DNA of 64,000 nucleotides from Streptomyces sp. 840.1 (GTDB lineage: Bacteria; Actinomycetota; Actinomycetes; Streptomycetales; Streptomycetaceae), in assembly GCF_003751445.1 (NCBI RefSeq), contig NZ_RJUU01000001.1, positions 2,237,001-2,301,000 on the forward strand, read 5' to 3'. Below the pieces are notes generated by a model. The model saw only the letters and a program-made list of their open reading frames with translations. It had not been told where the DNA came from and made no database searches. The first letter of the stretch is position 1. Each line of letters opens with the position of its first letter. The position numbers were made by a program, and so were the translations under genes. Below, piece by piece: positions 17,476 to 26,061 of this stretch.

Positions 17476-18438
17476 GTGAGCGACGTGCGTAATGTGATCA
17501 TCATCGGCTCTGGCCCCGCGGGCTACACAGCCGCCCTCTACACCGCGCGCGCCTCGCTGAAGCCGCTGGTCTTCGAGGGTGCCGTCACCGCCGGTGGCGC
17601 GCTGATGAACACGACCGACGTGGAGAACTTCCCCGGATTCCAGGACGGGATCATGGGCCCGGAGCTCATGGACAACATGCGCGCCCAGGCCGAGCGGTTC
17701 GGTGCCGAGCTCGTTCCCGACGACGTGGTCTCCGTCGACCTCACCGGTGACATCAAGACCGTCACTGACACCGCCGGCACGGTGCACCGCGCCAAGGCCA
17801 TCATCGTCACCACCGGGTCGCAGCACCGCAAGCTGGGTCTGCCCAACGAGGACGCCCTCTCCGGACGTGGCGTCTCCTGGTGCGCGACCTGCGACGGGTT
17901 CTTCTTCAAGGACCAGGACATCGCTGTGGTCGGCGGCGGTGACACCGCGATGGAGGAGGCGACGTTCCTCTCCCGCTTCGCCAAGTCGGTCACCATCGTC
18001 CACCGCCGCGACTCGCTGCGGGCCTCCAAGGCCATGCAGGACCGCGCCTTCGCAGACCCGAAGATCAAGTTCGCCTGGGACAGCGAGGTCGCCGGGGTCC
18101 ACGGCGAGCAGAAGCTCTCCGGTCTGACCCTGCGCAACACCAAGACCGGTGAGACCTCCGAGCTCCCCGTGACCGGCCTGTTCATCGCAGTCGGCCACGA
18201 CCCGCGCACCGAGCTCTTCAAGGGGCAGCTCGACCTCGACGACGAGGGCTACCTGACGGTCCAGGCGCCCTCGACGCGCACCAACCTCACCGGTGTCTTC
18301 GGCGCAGGCGATGTCGTCGACCACACCTACCGGCAGGCCATCACCGCTGCCGGCACCGGCTGCTCCGCAGCACTCGACGCCGAGCGTTTCCTTGCCGCGC
18401 TCGCCGACGACGAGAAGGCTGCCGCAGCCACCGTCTGA
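17476..18438 (+). CDS. trxB: Thioredoxin-disulfide reductase
   Basis: 320 residues from a GTG start with GAGGAAG upstream. NADPH-dependent flavoenzyme that reduces thioredoxin. FAD-binding GSGPAG (11-16), redox-active CATC (Cys136 and Cys139), and a second nucleotide-binding GGGDTAMEE are visible, as is the C-terminal [10 protein letters not shown] flavin motif. It is followed by trxA with a short gap, forming a trxBA operon under the upstream sigma-R-type promoter. Length is normal for the bacterial low-molecular-weight enzyme. Confidence 0.96.
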   Translation: MSDVRNVIIIGSGPAGYTAALYTARASLKPLVFEGAVTAGGALMNTTDVENFPGFQDGIMGPELMDNMRAQAERFGAELVPDDVVSVDLTGDIKTVTDTAGTVHRAKAIIVTTGSQHRKLGLPNEDALSGRGVSWCATCDGFFFKDQDIAVVGGGDTAMEEATFLSRFAKSVTIVHRRDSLRASKAMQDRAFADPKIKFAWDSEVAGVHGEQKLSGLTLRNTKTGETSELPVTGLFIAVGHDPRTELFKGQLDLDDEGYLTVQAPSTRTNLTGVFGAGDVVDHTYRQAITAAGTGCSAALDAERFLAALADDEKAAAATV

Positions 18439-18481
18439 TCCAAGCCTCACCCCCACACCCCGCGAAGTTAAGGAGGCCGCC

Positions 18482-18814
18482 GTGGCCGGCGCGCTGAAGA
18501 ACGTGACTGACGACTCGTTCGACGAGGTCGTCCTGAAGAGCGACAAGCCCGTACTGGTGGACTTCTGGGCCGCCTGGTGCGGTCCGTGCCGTCAGATCGC
18601 CCCCTCCCTGGAGGCCATCGCGGCTGAGCATGGCGACCGGATCGAGATCGTCAAGCTCAACATCGACGAGAACCCGGCCACCGCTGCCAAGTACGGCGTC
18701 ATGTCCATCCCGACGCTGAACGTCTACCAGGGCGGCGAGGTCGCCAAGACCATCGTCGGCGCCAAGCCGAAGGCCGCGATCCTTCGCGACCTCGAGGGCT
18801 TCATCGCCGAGTAA
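18482..18814 (+). CDS. trxA: Thioredoxin
   Basis: 110 residues from a GTG start with AAGGAGG five bases upstream. The thioredoxin fold carries the WCGPC active site (Cys33 and Cys36) and the cis-proline segment MSIPTLNVY. It works with the upstream trxB reductase. Transcription ends in the hairpin at 18839-18880, which overlaps a parS site. Confidence 0.96.
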   Translation: MAGALKNVTDDSFDEVVLKSDKPVLVDFWAAWCGPCRQIAPSLEAIAAEHGDRIEIVKLNIDENPATAAKYGVMSIPTLNVYQGGEVAKTIVGAKPKAAILRDLEGFIAE

Positions 18815-18833
18815 GGCAGAACCTCTGCCCGAT

Positions 18834-18847
18834 GTTTCACGTGAAAC
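18834..18847. promoter_or_regulatory. parS site 4, overlapping the trxA terminator
   Basis: Perfect GTTTCACGTGAAAC just after the trxA stop. Its right half is also the outer part of the left arm of the terminator stem, and the far arm repeats a half-site. Confidence 0.9.
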
Positions 18848-18880
18848 GGGCCCACCCCGAGGGGTGGGCCCGTTTCACGT
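18839..18880. terminator. trxA terminator sharing a parS half
   Basis: A 20-bp perfect inverted repeat (18839-18858 and 18861-18880), followed on the plus strand by TTTTCC. It lies between convergent trxA and the GNAT gene and can act in both directions. Confidence 0.85.
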
Positions 18881-18904
18881 TTTCCGGCACCAGCAACAGT
18901 CGAA

Positions 18905-19522
18905 TCACAGCGGTCGCAGGACCGGCTCCTTCTGGACCACACCCAGCAGCCGGTCCAGGGCCAGCTCCACGTCCTCTTTCCACGAAAGGGTCGTACGCAG
19001 CTCCAGCCTCAGCCGTGGATGAGACGGATGTGTGCGTACGGTCTTGAAGCCCACGGCCAGCAGATGATCTGCGGGCAGCACACAGGCAGGTTCCTTCCAG
19101 CGGGCGTCCGCGAACGCTTCGATCGCCTTGAATCCGCGGCTGAGCAGATCCTTGGCAACTGTCTGCACCATGACGCGGCCGAGACCCTGCCCCTGGTACC
19201 CCGGCAGGATCAGGGCAGTCATCAGCTGAACGGCGTCGGGGGAGACCGGGCTGGTCGGAAAGGAAGCAGCCCGCGGAACGTAGGCCGGTGGGGCGTAGAG
19301 AACGAAGCCGACCGCCACATCATCGACATAGACAACGCGGCCGCAGGATCCCCACTCCAGCAGGACACTGGATATCCAGGCCTCCTTCTCCGCCTCGGGC
19401 CGGCCGGCCTTGACCGCGGCCGCCCCACGCACCGGATCAAGTTCCCAGAACACACAGGAGCGACAACGCTCGGGGAGATCAGAGAGGTTGTCCAGCGTGA
19501 GCGGTGCGAGCCGACGCCCCAT
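18905..19522 (-). CDS. GNAT-family N-acetyltransferase
   Basis: 205 residues with ATG start. The acetyl-CoA-binding motif is visible as LPGYQGQGLGRVMVQTVAK, and the preceding strand is AVQLMTALIL. The N terminus has a CRSCVFWE motif seen in actinobacterial members between trxA and parB. The substrate is unknown. It is convergent with trxA and follows parB downstream, separated by a strong terminator, so it is probably transcribed on its own. Confidence 0.85.
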   Translation of the reverse strand: MGRRLAPLTLDNLSDLPERCRSCVFWELDPVRGAAAVKAGRPEAEKEAWISSVLLEWGSCGRVVYVDDVAVGFVLYAPPAYVPRAASFPTSPVSPDAVQLMTALILPGYQGQGLGRVMVQTVAKDLLSRGFKAIEAFADARWKEPACVLPADHLLAVGFKTVRTHPSHPRLRLELRTTLSWKEDVELALDRLLGVVQKEPVLRPL

Positions 19523-19664
19523 GAAGGCTGTTCCTCACTTCCCTCGCCCGCCGCATCGCGCGACGGGCGGTGCACTCCGTTCGCGGACACGGATCAACTG
19601 GATGTGGCCTACCAGAACGCATCGTATCCACGACGGGATCAAGCTGACACCGAGAGAAAGCAAA

Positions 19665-19704
19665 GGGCGGGCTGTGTTCCGTTGTTCCGGAACACAGCCC
19701 GCCC
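19665..19704 (-). terminator. Terminator of parAB
   Basis: A 16-bp perfect stem (GGGCGGGCTGTGTTCC and complement) with an eight-base loop lies 17 bases past the parB stop. A run of T on the minus strand (CTTTG) follows. Confidence 0.85.
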
Positions 19705-19721
19705 AGCGTCGCTCGGAGCGG

Positions 19722-20813
19722 TCAGCTCTCGTCGTCCTCTGCCGGCTCCTCCGCCGGGCTGCGGTCCAGCACACGGCCCTCACCGGGAGCGAGACTGCCG
19801 AGGATGCGGTCCAGATCCTCCATCGAGGCGAACTCGACGACGATCTTCCCCTTCTTCTGACCGAGGTCGACCTTCACCCGGGTCTCGAAGCGGTCCGAGA
19901 GCCTGGATGCCAGATCGGTCAGGGCCGGCGACAGCCGACCGCCCGCCCGTGGCCCCTTGGCCTTGGAGGCGCTCGCCGGCTTGGCGCCCATCAGCTGCAC
20001 GATCTCCTCGACCGCACGCACCGAGAGCCCCTCGGCCACGATCCGATGCGCCAGCTTGTCCTGCTCCTCGGAGTCGTCCACCGAAAGCAGCGCACGCGCA
20101 TGGCCCGCCGAGAGCACCCCGGCCGCAACCCTTCGCTGCACCGGAGGCGACAGCCTCAGCAGGCGCAAGGTGTTGGACACCTGCGGCCGCGACCGCCCGA
20201 TGCGGTCGGCCAGCTGATCATGCGTGCACTTGAACTCCTTGAGCAGCTGGTCGTACGCCGCCGCCTCCTCCAACGGGTTGAGCTGAGCCCGGTGAAGGTT
20301 CTCCAGGAGCGCGTCCAGCAAGAGCTTCTCATCGTCCGTGGCACGGACGATGGACGGGATCCGCTCCAGACCGGCTTCACGGCAGGCCCGCCAGCGGCGC
20401 TCGCCCATGATGAGCTCGAAGCGGTCGGAGCCGGTCTGCCGCACGACGACGGGCTGGAGAAGACCGACCTCCTTGATGGAGGTCACCAGCTCGGCCAGCG
20501 CATCCTCGTCGAAGACCTCGCGAGGCTGACGCGGGTTCGGCGTGATGGAGTCGAGAAGGATCTCAGCGAAATACGCTCCTGCCACCTCGCTCGGCTCGCC
20601 GGACCCGATCGAATCCGAAACAGGAGCACTCGGCTCCGGCACGGCCCCGAGCGAGGTCACCTTGGCGGCGGCCACTCCCCGCTCGGCCGTCAGAACCGGA
20701 GCCGACCCGGCAGAGGACGCACCCGTGCCGGCCGACGGAACCTGCTTCTCCTGCGGAGCGGCGGGGATCAGGGCACCGAGCCCTCGCCCCAACCCTCTAC
20801 GACGCTCACTCAC
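19722..20813 (-). CDS. parB: Chromosome-partitioning protein ParB
   Basis: 363 residues from a GTG start that overlaps the parA stop by four bases. A DNA-binding CTP-dependent clamp that loads at parS and spreads. The N-terminal [14 protein letters not shown] is the ParA-contacting peptide. The conserved core has [22 protein letters not shown] and [13 protein letters not shown], then the helix-turn-helix [22 protein letters not shown]-terminal dimerisation domain ends the protein after a linker. Seven perfect parS sites in this window are its expected targets. Confidence 0.96.
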   Translation of the reverse strand: MSERRRGLGRGLGALIPAAPQEKQVPSAGTGASSAGSAPVLTAERGVAAAKVTSLGAVPEPSAPVSDSIGSGEPSEVAGAYFAEILLDSITPNPRQPREVFDEDALAELVTSIKEVGLLQPVVVRQTGSDRFELIMGERRWRACREAGLERIPSIVRATDDEKLLLDALLENLHRAQLNPLEEAAAYDQLLKEFKCTHDQLADRIGRSRPQVSNTLRLLRLSPPVQRRVAAGVLSAGHARALLSVDDSEEQDKLAHRIVAEGLSVRAVEEIVQLMGAKPASASKAKGPRAGGRLSPALTDLASRLSDRFETRVKVDLGQKKGKIVVEFASMEDLDRILGSLAPGEGRVLDRSPAEEPAEDDES

Positions 20814-21886
20814 TGGATCCCCTCCGAAGTGTTCTGCTGGCTGTTCCGGCTGCCCGTGTGGGCCGGCTGCGCCTCGTAATTCAACCCGACCCCACGCAGA
20901 GCGATCTCACGTGCCGCCTCAAGATACGACAAGGAACCGCTGGAGCCGGGATCGTACGTGAGCACGGTCTGCCCGTAGCTCGGCGCCTCGGAGATCCGCA
21001 CCGAGCGCGGAATGCTGGTGCGCAGCACCTCCTTGCCGAAGTGGGTGCGCACCTCCTCCGCGACCTGCGACGCGAGCCTGGTCCGGCCGTCGTACATGGT
21101 GAGCAGGATCGTCGACACATGGAGGTCGGGGTTGAGGTGCCCCCGTACCAGGTCGACGTTGCGCAGCAGCTGGCCGAGCCCTTCCAGCGCGTAGTACTCG
21201 CACTGGATGGGGATCAGCACCTCGGCGCCGGCCACCAGGGCGTTGACCGTCAGGAGACCGAGTGACGGCGGGCAGTCGATGAGGATGTAGTCCAGCGGCT
21301 GCTCGTAGGCCTGGATCGCCCGCTGGAGTCGACTCTCCCGCGCCACCAGCGACACCAGCTCGATCTCCGCACCGGCGAGATCGATGGTCGCTGGGGCGCA
21401 GAAGAGACCTTCGACGTCCGGGACGGGCTGAACCACGTCGGAGAGCGGCTTGCTCTCCACCAGGACGTCATAGATGGAGGGGACCTCGGCGTGGTGGTCG
21501 ATCCCCAGCGCCGTGGAGGCGTTTCCCTGCGGGTCCAGGTCGACCACCAGAACACGGGCACCGTGCAGCGCCAGTGACGCGGCAAGGTTGACCGTCGAGG
21601 TGGTCTTGCCCACCCCGCCCTTCTGATTGGCCACCACCATGACGCGCGTCTGGTCAGGTCGCGGCAGACCCTCGCCGGCGCGGCCCAGGGCCTCCACCGC
21701 CAGCTGGGCCGCTCGGCCAATGGGTGTGTCGTCCATCGGTGGCGGTGTTTCACGTGAAACACCGTCCACCGCCGATTCGGATCGGGGACCGGGGACCGGA
21801 TCGGTCATCGGTCCCGCGATGTTGGCGTCGGACCGCAAGGATTCACTCTCCTCGACTTCAGGCTCGCAATGAGCAGAGCCTGCCAT
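20810..21886 (-). CDS. parA: Chromosome-partitioning ATPase ParA
   Basis: 358 residues with the start chosen. Walker-type ATPase: KGGVGKTT (about 89-96), [10 protein letters not shown], and [12 protein letters not shown]. The reading frame is open upstream to a GTG at 22048 that overlaps a parS site, but codons between 22048 and 21886 have weak third-position G/C bias, so I take the ATG at 21886. ATG 21808 is a further option. The message overlaps parB (GTGA). A parS site at 21747-21760 lies inside the gene and encodes VSRET. Two DnaA-box-like sites lie just upstream. Confidence 0.9.
   Translation of the reverse strand: MAGSAHCEPEVEESESLRSDANIAGPMTDPVPGPRSESAVDGVSRETPPPMDDTPIGRAAQLAVEALGRAGEGLPRPDQTRVMVVANQKGGVGKTTSTVNLAASLALHGARVLVVDLDPQGNASTALGIDHHAEVPSIYDVLVESKPLSDVVQPVPDVEGLFCAPATIDLAGAEIELVSLVARESRLQRAIQAYEQPLDYILIDCPPSLGLLTVNALVAGAEVLIPIQCEYYALEGLGQLLRNVDLVRGHLNPDLHVSTILLTMYDGRTRLASQVAEEVRTHFGKEVLRTSIPRSVRISEAPSYGQTVLTYDPGSSGSLSYLEAAREIALRGVGLNYEAQPAHTGSRNSQQNTSEGIQ
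21747..21760. promoter_or_regulatory. parS site 5, within parA
   Basis: Perfect GTTTCACGTGAAAC in the N-terminal coding part of parA, read as VSRET on the minus strand. ParB binding here could affect parAB transcription. Confidence 0.9.
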
Positions 21887-21922
21887 GCTTTCAGGGTCGC
21901 GAACCAGCGAGGCCCGCTCTTC

Positions 21923-21949
21923 TGTGGACGAATCCACTTCTGTGGACAA
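21923..21949 (-). promoter_or_regulatory. Two DnaA boxes upstream of parA
   Basis: On the minus strand TTGTCCACA (21941-21949) is a perfect Streptomyces DnaA box and TCGTCCACA (21923-21931) has one mismatch. They have the same orientation, 18 bases apart, and lie 37-63 bases upstream of the favoured parA start. Confidence 0.65.
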
Positions 21950-22032
21950 CTCCGTAGCCCTAACGGGCCTGCGATGGCGAGGCGTGGCAGCCGCACGACC
22001 GCGGCTGATAATTCCATGCAGCAGAGAGCGAC

Positions 22033-22046
22033 GTTTCACGTGAAAC
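22033..22046. promoter_or_regulatory. parS site 6, upstream of parA
   Basis: Perfect GTTTCACGTGAAAC in the parA leader. It overlaps the upstream alternative GTG start of parA (which would read VFHVKR). Confidence 0.9.
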
Positions 22047-22050
22047 ACGA

Positions 22051-22077
22051 TGCCCCTGCAGCGTAGCTACAGGGGCA
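22051..22077 (-). terminator. Terminator downstream of rsmG
   Basis: TGCCCCTGTAGC and its near-complement form a 12-bp stem with one wobble pair and the loop TAC on the minus strand. It lies 100 bases past the rsmG stop, right before parS site 6 and the parA leader. Confidence 0.7.
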
Positions 22078-22177
22078 CGACACTCCGCGCGGGGTCCGCA
22101 CACCTCCCCGCACGAAGCATCTCCGATACACACACCAAACGGTGCGTAACGGTCATGCGCACAGCGTGATCGGTGAA

Positions 22178-22894
22178 TCAGCGACGTCGGCGTGTCCGGC
22201 TGACCCTGGCAGCCTTGGCCCTCTTTGCGGCGAACCTCACACCACCGGGGCTCTCACCCACCACCACACGCACCACGGTGGACATCGGATCCACGACGCC
22301 CTCGCCCACCTGAAGCACCTCGGTCTCCAGCACACCGAGCTTGCTCAGGGCCGCACGCGCGCCGTTGATCTCCTCCTCGGCGGTATCGCCCTTGAGCGCC
22401 AGCATCTCGCCGTACGGGCGAAGCAGCGGCACCCCCCAGCCCGCCAGGCGGTCCAGCGGGGCCACCGCCCGAGCCGTCACCACGTGCACCGGCTGAAGCG
22501 TCCCCAGGACCTCCTCGGCCCGGCCACGGACGACCGTCACATGATCCAGGCCCAAGAGCTCGACGACCTCCTGGAGGAAGTTCGTCCGCCGCAGCAACGG
22601 CTCAAGCAGGGTGATCTTCAGATCTGGCCGCACGAGCGCCAGCGGGATACCCGGAAGCCCCGCTCCCGAGCCCACATCGCAGACCGTTACGCCGTCGGGG
22701 ACCACCTCGGAGAGCACCGCACAGTTCAGCAGGTGCCTCTCCCAGAGCCGCGGCACCTCGCGCGGACCGATCAGCCCCCGCTTGACCCCCGCATCGGCCA
22801 GCAGTTCCGCGTATCGGACGGCCTCAGGGAAGCACTCACCGAATACCTCCCGGGCCTCGTCGGGCGCCTGGGGAAGTTCTACTTCCTCCGTCAC
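22178..22894 (-). CDS. rsmG: 16S rRNA (guanine-527 N7) methyltransferase
   Basis: 238 residues. Methylates 16S rRNA with S-adenosylmethionine. The SAM motif is [18 protein letters not shown], with LWERHLLNC upstream and [12 protein letters not shown] downstream. The GTG at 22894 is preferred because GGAAGGA lies eight bases upstream; an ATG eight codons earlier would swallow that site. A lysine/arginine-rich tail (RTRRRR) ends the protein. It lies after jag, with a hairpin between them. Confidence 0.93.
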   Translation of the reverse strand: MTEEVELPQAPDEAREVFGECFPEAVRYAELLADAGVKRGLIGPREVPRLWERHLLNCAVLSEVVPDGVTVCDVGSGAGLPGIPLALVRPDLKITLLEPLLRRTNFLQEVVELLGLDHVTVVRGRAEEVLGTLQPVHVVTARAVAPLDRLAGWGVPLLRPYGEMLALKGDTAEEEINGARAALSKLGVLETEVLQVGEGVVDPMSTVVRVVVGESPGGVRFAAKRAKAARVSRTRRRR

Positions 22895-22956
22895 GGGAAC
22901 CGTCCTTCCATACCGCATTACCGCACCATGGTGGCTGACTATCAGGCTGACAAAGA

Positions 22957-22986
22957 TCGGCCCCGCCTGCGAACAGACGGGGCCGA
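22957..22986 (-). terminator. Hairpin between jag and rsmG
   Basis: On the minus strand a 13-bp stem (TCGGCCCCGTCTG and near-complement, one wobble) closes on a TTCG tetraloop. It lies 16 bases after the jag stop. It may end or attenuate the rpmH-to-jag transcript before rsmG. Confidence 0.7.
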
Positions 22987-23001
22987 CAGTAGAAGGGCCG
23001 G

Positions 23002-23511
23002 TCAGGCCGGAAGGACGACGACGAAGCGCTGCGGCTCCTCGCCCTCCGATTCGCTGCGCAGACCCGCGGCCGCGACCGCATCGTGCACGACCTTGCGCTC
23101 GAACGGCGTCATCGGATCCAGCTTCATCGGCTCGCCGGAGCTCTTGACCTCGTCCGCGGCCTTGGCACCCAGCTCGGCGAGCTCCGTGCGCTTCTGCGCC
23201 CGGAAACCCCCGATGTCGAGCATCAGACGGCTGCGGTCACCGGTCTCCCGGTGCACGGCCAGGCGCGTCAGCTCCTGGAGCGCCTCCAGCACCTCACCGT
23301 CGCGTCCCACGAGCTTCTGCAGTTCACGTGCCGACTCACTGATGATCGAGACCGCGGCCCGATCGGCCTCGACGTCCATGTCGATGTCGCCATCGAGGTC
23401 GGCGATGTCGAGCAGGCCCTCAAGGTAGTCCGCTGCGATCTCCCCTTCCTGCTCAAGGCGGGTCAAGGTGTCGCTGCCCTCAGCGGCCGTGGAGGTGGTG
23501 CCTTCCGTCAC
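23002..23511 (-). CDS. jag: Jag/KhpB-like RNA-binding protein (KH and R3H)
   Basis: 169 residues from a GTG start with AAGGAG seven bases upstream. A KH domain (about 60-105, with [20 protein letters not shown]) is followed by an R3H domain (about 105-165, with [17 protein letters not shown]). The Jag-N domain of Firmicutes is absent, as usual in actinobacteria. It follows yidC by 14 bases. KhpB proteins bind RNA and are linked to cell-division control in other bacteria; that role here is inferred. Confidence 0.92.
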   Translation of the reverse strand: MTEGTTSTAAEGSDTLTRLEQEGEIAADYLEGLLDIADLDGDIDMDVEADRAAVSIISESARELQKLVGRDGEVLEALQELTRLAVHRETGDRSRLMLDIGGFRAQKRTELAELGAKAADEVKSSGEPMKLDPMTPFERKVVHDAVAAAGLRSESEGEEPQRFVVVLPA

Positions 23512-23525
23512 GGATGGACTCCTTC

Positions 23526-24791
23526 TTACTTCTTGGACGGGTGCTTGGGCCGCTGCGGGCCCTTGCGCTGTCCGGACTTGGCTTGGCGTGAGGAGCCGGA
23601 CGCGGGCTTGCCGCCCGCCGGCTTGGGCTTGTCGTCCTGCGGTGCCTTCTTCTGCAGGGAGGGAGCGGTCTCCGACGCGCTGGAGTCGGCTTCCTTGGTC
23701 CCGCTCGGCTGAGCTGCACCGGTGTGACGCTTCGCCTTGGTCTGGCGCTTGGGCTGCTGACGCCGCTGCGCGGCTCCGCCCTCGGCGTCGGCGACCGCGG
23801 TGTCGCTCTTGGCGACCGAGCCGTCCTCCTGCGGAGCGAGGCCGAGCTTGGCCAGTCCCGTGACGAACTTCCGCTCGATGTCGTTGCGGTCCGGGCCCTT
23901 GGACACGATCCGCTTGACCGTGTTGCGTCGGGTACGACCGCGCACCTCACCATGCGTGGTGACGCTCTTCAGCAGACGTCCCAGGTACTGGTCCTGCGCC
24001 TTGCTGCCCGGCGTGGGGTTCTGGTTGATCACGTACATCTGCTGACCCATGGTCCAGACGTTGGTGGTCAGCCAGTAGACGAGGACACCGACGGGGAAGT
24101 TGATGCCCATGACGGCGAAGATCAGCGGGAAGATGTACATCAGCATCTTCTGCTGCTGCATGTACGGCGTCTTGACCGTCAGGTCCACGTTCTTCGTCAT
24201 CAGCTGGCGCTGGGTGAAGAACTGCGAGGCCGACATCATCACGATCATGACCGCGGTGACGACCCGGACATCCACCAGCGAGGCGCCGAGCGCCTCGACC
24301 TTGTCCGCGCTGTCCATGAACTTGGCGGCCAGCGGAGCACCGAAGATGTGTGCCTGACGCGCGCTGTCCAGCAGCGACTGGTCGATCACACCGATCTTCT
24401 TGTTCGACGCGATGGCCGAGAGCACGTGGTACAGGGCGAAGAAGAACGGTGACTGCGCCAGGATGGGAAGGCACGAGGACAACGGGTTGGTACCCGTCTC
24501 CTTGTACAGCTTCATCATCTCTTCGGACTGACGCTGCTTGTCACTCTTGTAGCGCTCCTGGATCGCCTTCATCTTCGGCTGGAGCACCTGCATGTTCCGC
24601 GTCGACTTGATCTGCTTGACGAACAGCGGAACGAGACAGATACGGATCAGCACCACGAGGGACACGATGGACAGACCCCAGGCCCATCCCGTGTCGGGGC
24701 CGAAGATGGCCCCGTACAACTTGTGGAACTGGACGATGACCCAGGAAACGGGCCACGTGATGAAGCTGAACAGACTGGCAATCGTGTCCAC
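23526..24791 (-). CDS. yidC: Membrane protein insertase YidC
   Basis: 421 residues from a GTG start. Inserts and folds membrane proteins. The 60KD_IMP core spans about 30-270, with an N-terminal helix and [19 protein letters not shown] as the conserved cytoplasmic arginine region. Five hydrophobic segments are visible, the last around [16 protein letters not shown]. The C-terminal 130 residues are a long Lys/Gln/Pro-rich charged tail ([14 protein letters not shown]) typical of actinobacteria. It lies three bases after yidD. Confidence 0.95.
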   Translation of the reverse strand: MDTIASLFSFITWPVSWVIVQFHKLYGAIFGPDTGWAWGLSIVSLVVLIRICLVPLFVKQIKSTRNMQVLQPKMKAIQERYKSDKQRQSEEMMKLYKETGTNPLSSCLPILAQSPFFFALYHVLSAIASNKKIGVIDQSLLDSARQAHIFGAPLAAKFMDSADKVEALGASLVDVRVVTAVMIVMMSASQFFTQRQLMTKNVDLTVKTPYMQQQKMLMYIFPLIFAVMGINFPVGVLVYWLTTNVWTMGQQMYVINQNPTPGSKAQDQYLGRLLKSVTTHGEVRGRTRRNTVKRIVSKGPDRNDIERKFVTGLAKLGLAPQEDGSVAKSDTAVADAEGGAAQRRQQPKRQTKAKRHTGAAQPSGTKEADSSASETAPSLQKKAPQDDKPKPAGGKPASGSSRQAKSGQRKGPQRPKHPSKK

Positions 24792-24794
24792 TAA

Positions 24795-25154
24795 TCAGGC
24801 TCCTTGAGCATTGGGCGAAGTCTCTGCGGCCGAGCTCGGGAGATCGGTGGCCGATCCCCCGGGAGGCACATCAGCGGCGGAGTCCCCGCCCTTACCGCCG
24901 CGGAAGAGATCTCGCAGCAGTTCGTGCCAACGCGGACGTTTGCGTGGTGGTACGTAATCCACGCCGCCGGGTGACCACGGATTGCACCGCAGGATGCGCC
25001 AGGCTGTCAGCGCCGTTCCCTTGATCGCTCCGTGCCGGTCGATCGCCGTATATCCATAGTGGGAACACGACGGGTAGTAACGGCAGACAGGCCCGAGAAG
25101 TGGGCTGATCGTCCACTGGTACAGCTTGATGAGAGCCAGCAGCGGGTACTTCAT
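24795..25154 (-). CDS. yidD: Membrane protein insertion efficiency factor YidD
   Basis: 119 residues. The ATG overlaps the rnpA stop by four bases. The YidD core is intact: [36 protein letters not shown], and [18 protein letters not shown] Ser/Ala-rich tail of about 35 residues follows. It is a peripheral membrane protein thought to assist YidC insertion, and the gene adjoins yidC. Confidence 0.94.
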   Translation of the reverse strand: MKYPLLALIKLYQWTISPLLGPVCRYYPSCSHYGYTAIDRHGAIKGTALTAWRILRCNPWSPGGVDYVPPRKRPRWHELLRDLFRGGKGGDSAADVPPGGSATDLPSSAAETSPNAQGA

Positions 25155-25522
25155 CGCGCGCCCCCTCCCAGTAGCCGCTGGAGGGCGGCATCCAGGTCTC
25201 GGGCCAGCTGTTCATGATCGGCGTCGCCCGCACCGGGCAACGCACGTACGACAACCAGGCTACCGGGGGGCAGCAGGGACAGCCGTTCTCGGACCAGATG
25301 GCGAAGCTTTCGCTTCACCGCTGTGCGGACGACCGCGCCACCCACGGCTTTGCTGACAACGAAACCCGCACGCGGCGGGGGAGCAGTCTCCCCAGTCACG
25401 TGCGGGTCCGTTGCACCGCTGCGTAGATGGACGACGAGGAGCGGGCGGCCGGCCCGGCGTCCTCGTCGTACCGCGGTCGCGAAGTCCTCGCGCCGCCTCA
25501 GCCGATTCTCGGTAGGCAGCAC
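25151..25522 (-). CDS. rnpA: Ribonuclease P protein component
   Basis: 123 residues from a GTG start. Protein subunit of RNase P, which matures the 5' ends of tRNAs. The conserved arginine/lysine helix is [20 protein letters not shown], and the N-terminal strand is [10 protein letters not shown]. It lies 21 bases after rpmH and overlaps yidD by four bases, so these are co-transcribed. Confidence 0.94.
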   Translation of the reverse strand: MLPTENRLRRREDFATAVRRGRRAGRPLLVVHLRSGATDPHVTGETAPPPRAGFVVSKAVGGAVVRTAVKRKLRHLVRERLSLLPPGSLVVVRALPGAGDADHEQLARDLDAALQRLLGGGAR

Positions 25523-25543
25523 GTCATGACGACCTGTACGCGA

Positions 25544-25681
25544 TCAGGCGGACAGGCTGGCGCGGCCCTTGCCACGGCGGGACGCGAGGATCGCGCGGCC
25601 GGCACGGGTCCGCATACGCAGACGGAAACCGTGGGTCTTCGCGCGACGACGGTTGTTCGGCTGGAAGGTGCGCTTGCTCAC
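25544..25681 (-). CDS. rpmH: 50S ribosomal protein L34
   Basis: 45 residues from a GTG start with GGAG seven bases upstream. The sequence opens with [19 protein letters not shown] and ends GRASLSA, matching L34 at every diagnostic position. It is the first gene of the leftward rpmH-rnpA-yidD-yidC-jag operon, divergent from dnaA. Confidence 0.97.
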   Translation of the reverse strand: MSKRTFQPNNRRRAKTHGFRLRMRTRAGRAILASRRGKGRASLSA

Positions 25682-25901
25682 TCGGGGGCTCCAGTAATGA
25701 TCGTGTGTTGGCGGGACATCGCCTGGCTGTCACCGTGCGCCCACGAGAGACTCGCGTAAACGCCCTAGTTGCACCGCTTCACAATCACAGATCGTGATCT
25801 TTGCCCATCGGAGGCAGGCGGCAGCAGCCATCGACAACTCGACCTGGTCACGGTACGCGCGGCTACGCCATCCGGTCAAACCGACCCTGTCGGGCCCCCC
25901 A

Positions 25902-25922
25902 TTGTGCACAGCCTGTGGACAA
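25902..25922. promoter_or_regulatory. Two DnaA boxes upstream of dnaA
   Basis: TTGTGCACA (25902-25910, one mismatch) and TGTGGACAA (25914-25922, the exact complement of TTGTCCACA) face each other three bases apart. Such a pair in the dnaA promoter supports autorepression of dnaA, as described for Streptomyces. Confidence 0.8.
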
Positions 25923-25926
25923 CGAC

Positions 25927-25956
25927 TTGAACCGCACGGGTCGGCCCGCCTACCGT
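25927..25956 (+). promoter_or_regulatory. Candidate dnaA promoter
   Basis: TTGAAC (25927-25932), an 18-base spacer and TACCGT (25951-25956) fit a housekeeping promoter of the TTGANN/TANNNT type. It starts four bases downstream of the two DnaA boxes and 105 bases before the start codon. Confidence 0.5.
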
Positions 25957-26061
25957 GGCCGAACCCCGGTTCTTTTTCTTCCCGCCTGCCGGTCCTCACC
26001 CATCCCGACCCATACGTCCCGAGAAACACACATTCGTGGGACCAGCGAGAGAGCGTGCCTT

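Larger units (their letters stand above)
25682..26061. other. rpmH-dnaA divergent intergenic region
   Basis: 380 bases hold the leftward rpmH promoter and the rightward dnaA promoter with its DnaA boxes (listed separately). A short inverted repeat (ATCAC at 25784-25788 and GTGAT at 25794-25798) is also present. No gene is seen here. Confidence 0.7.
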
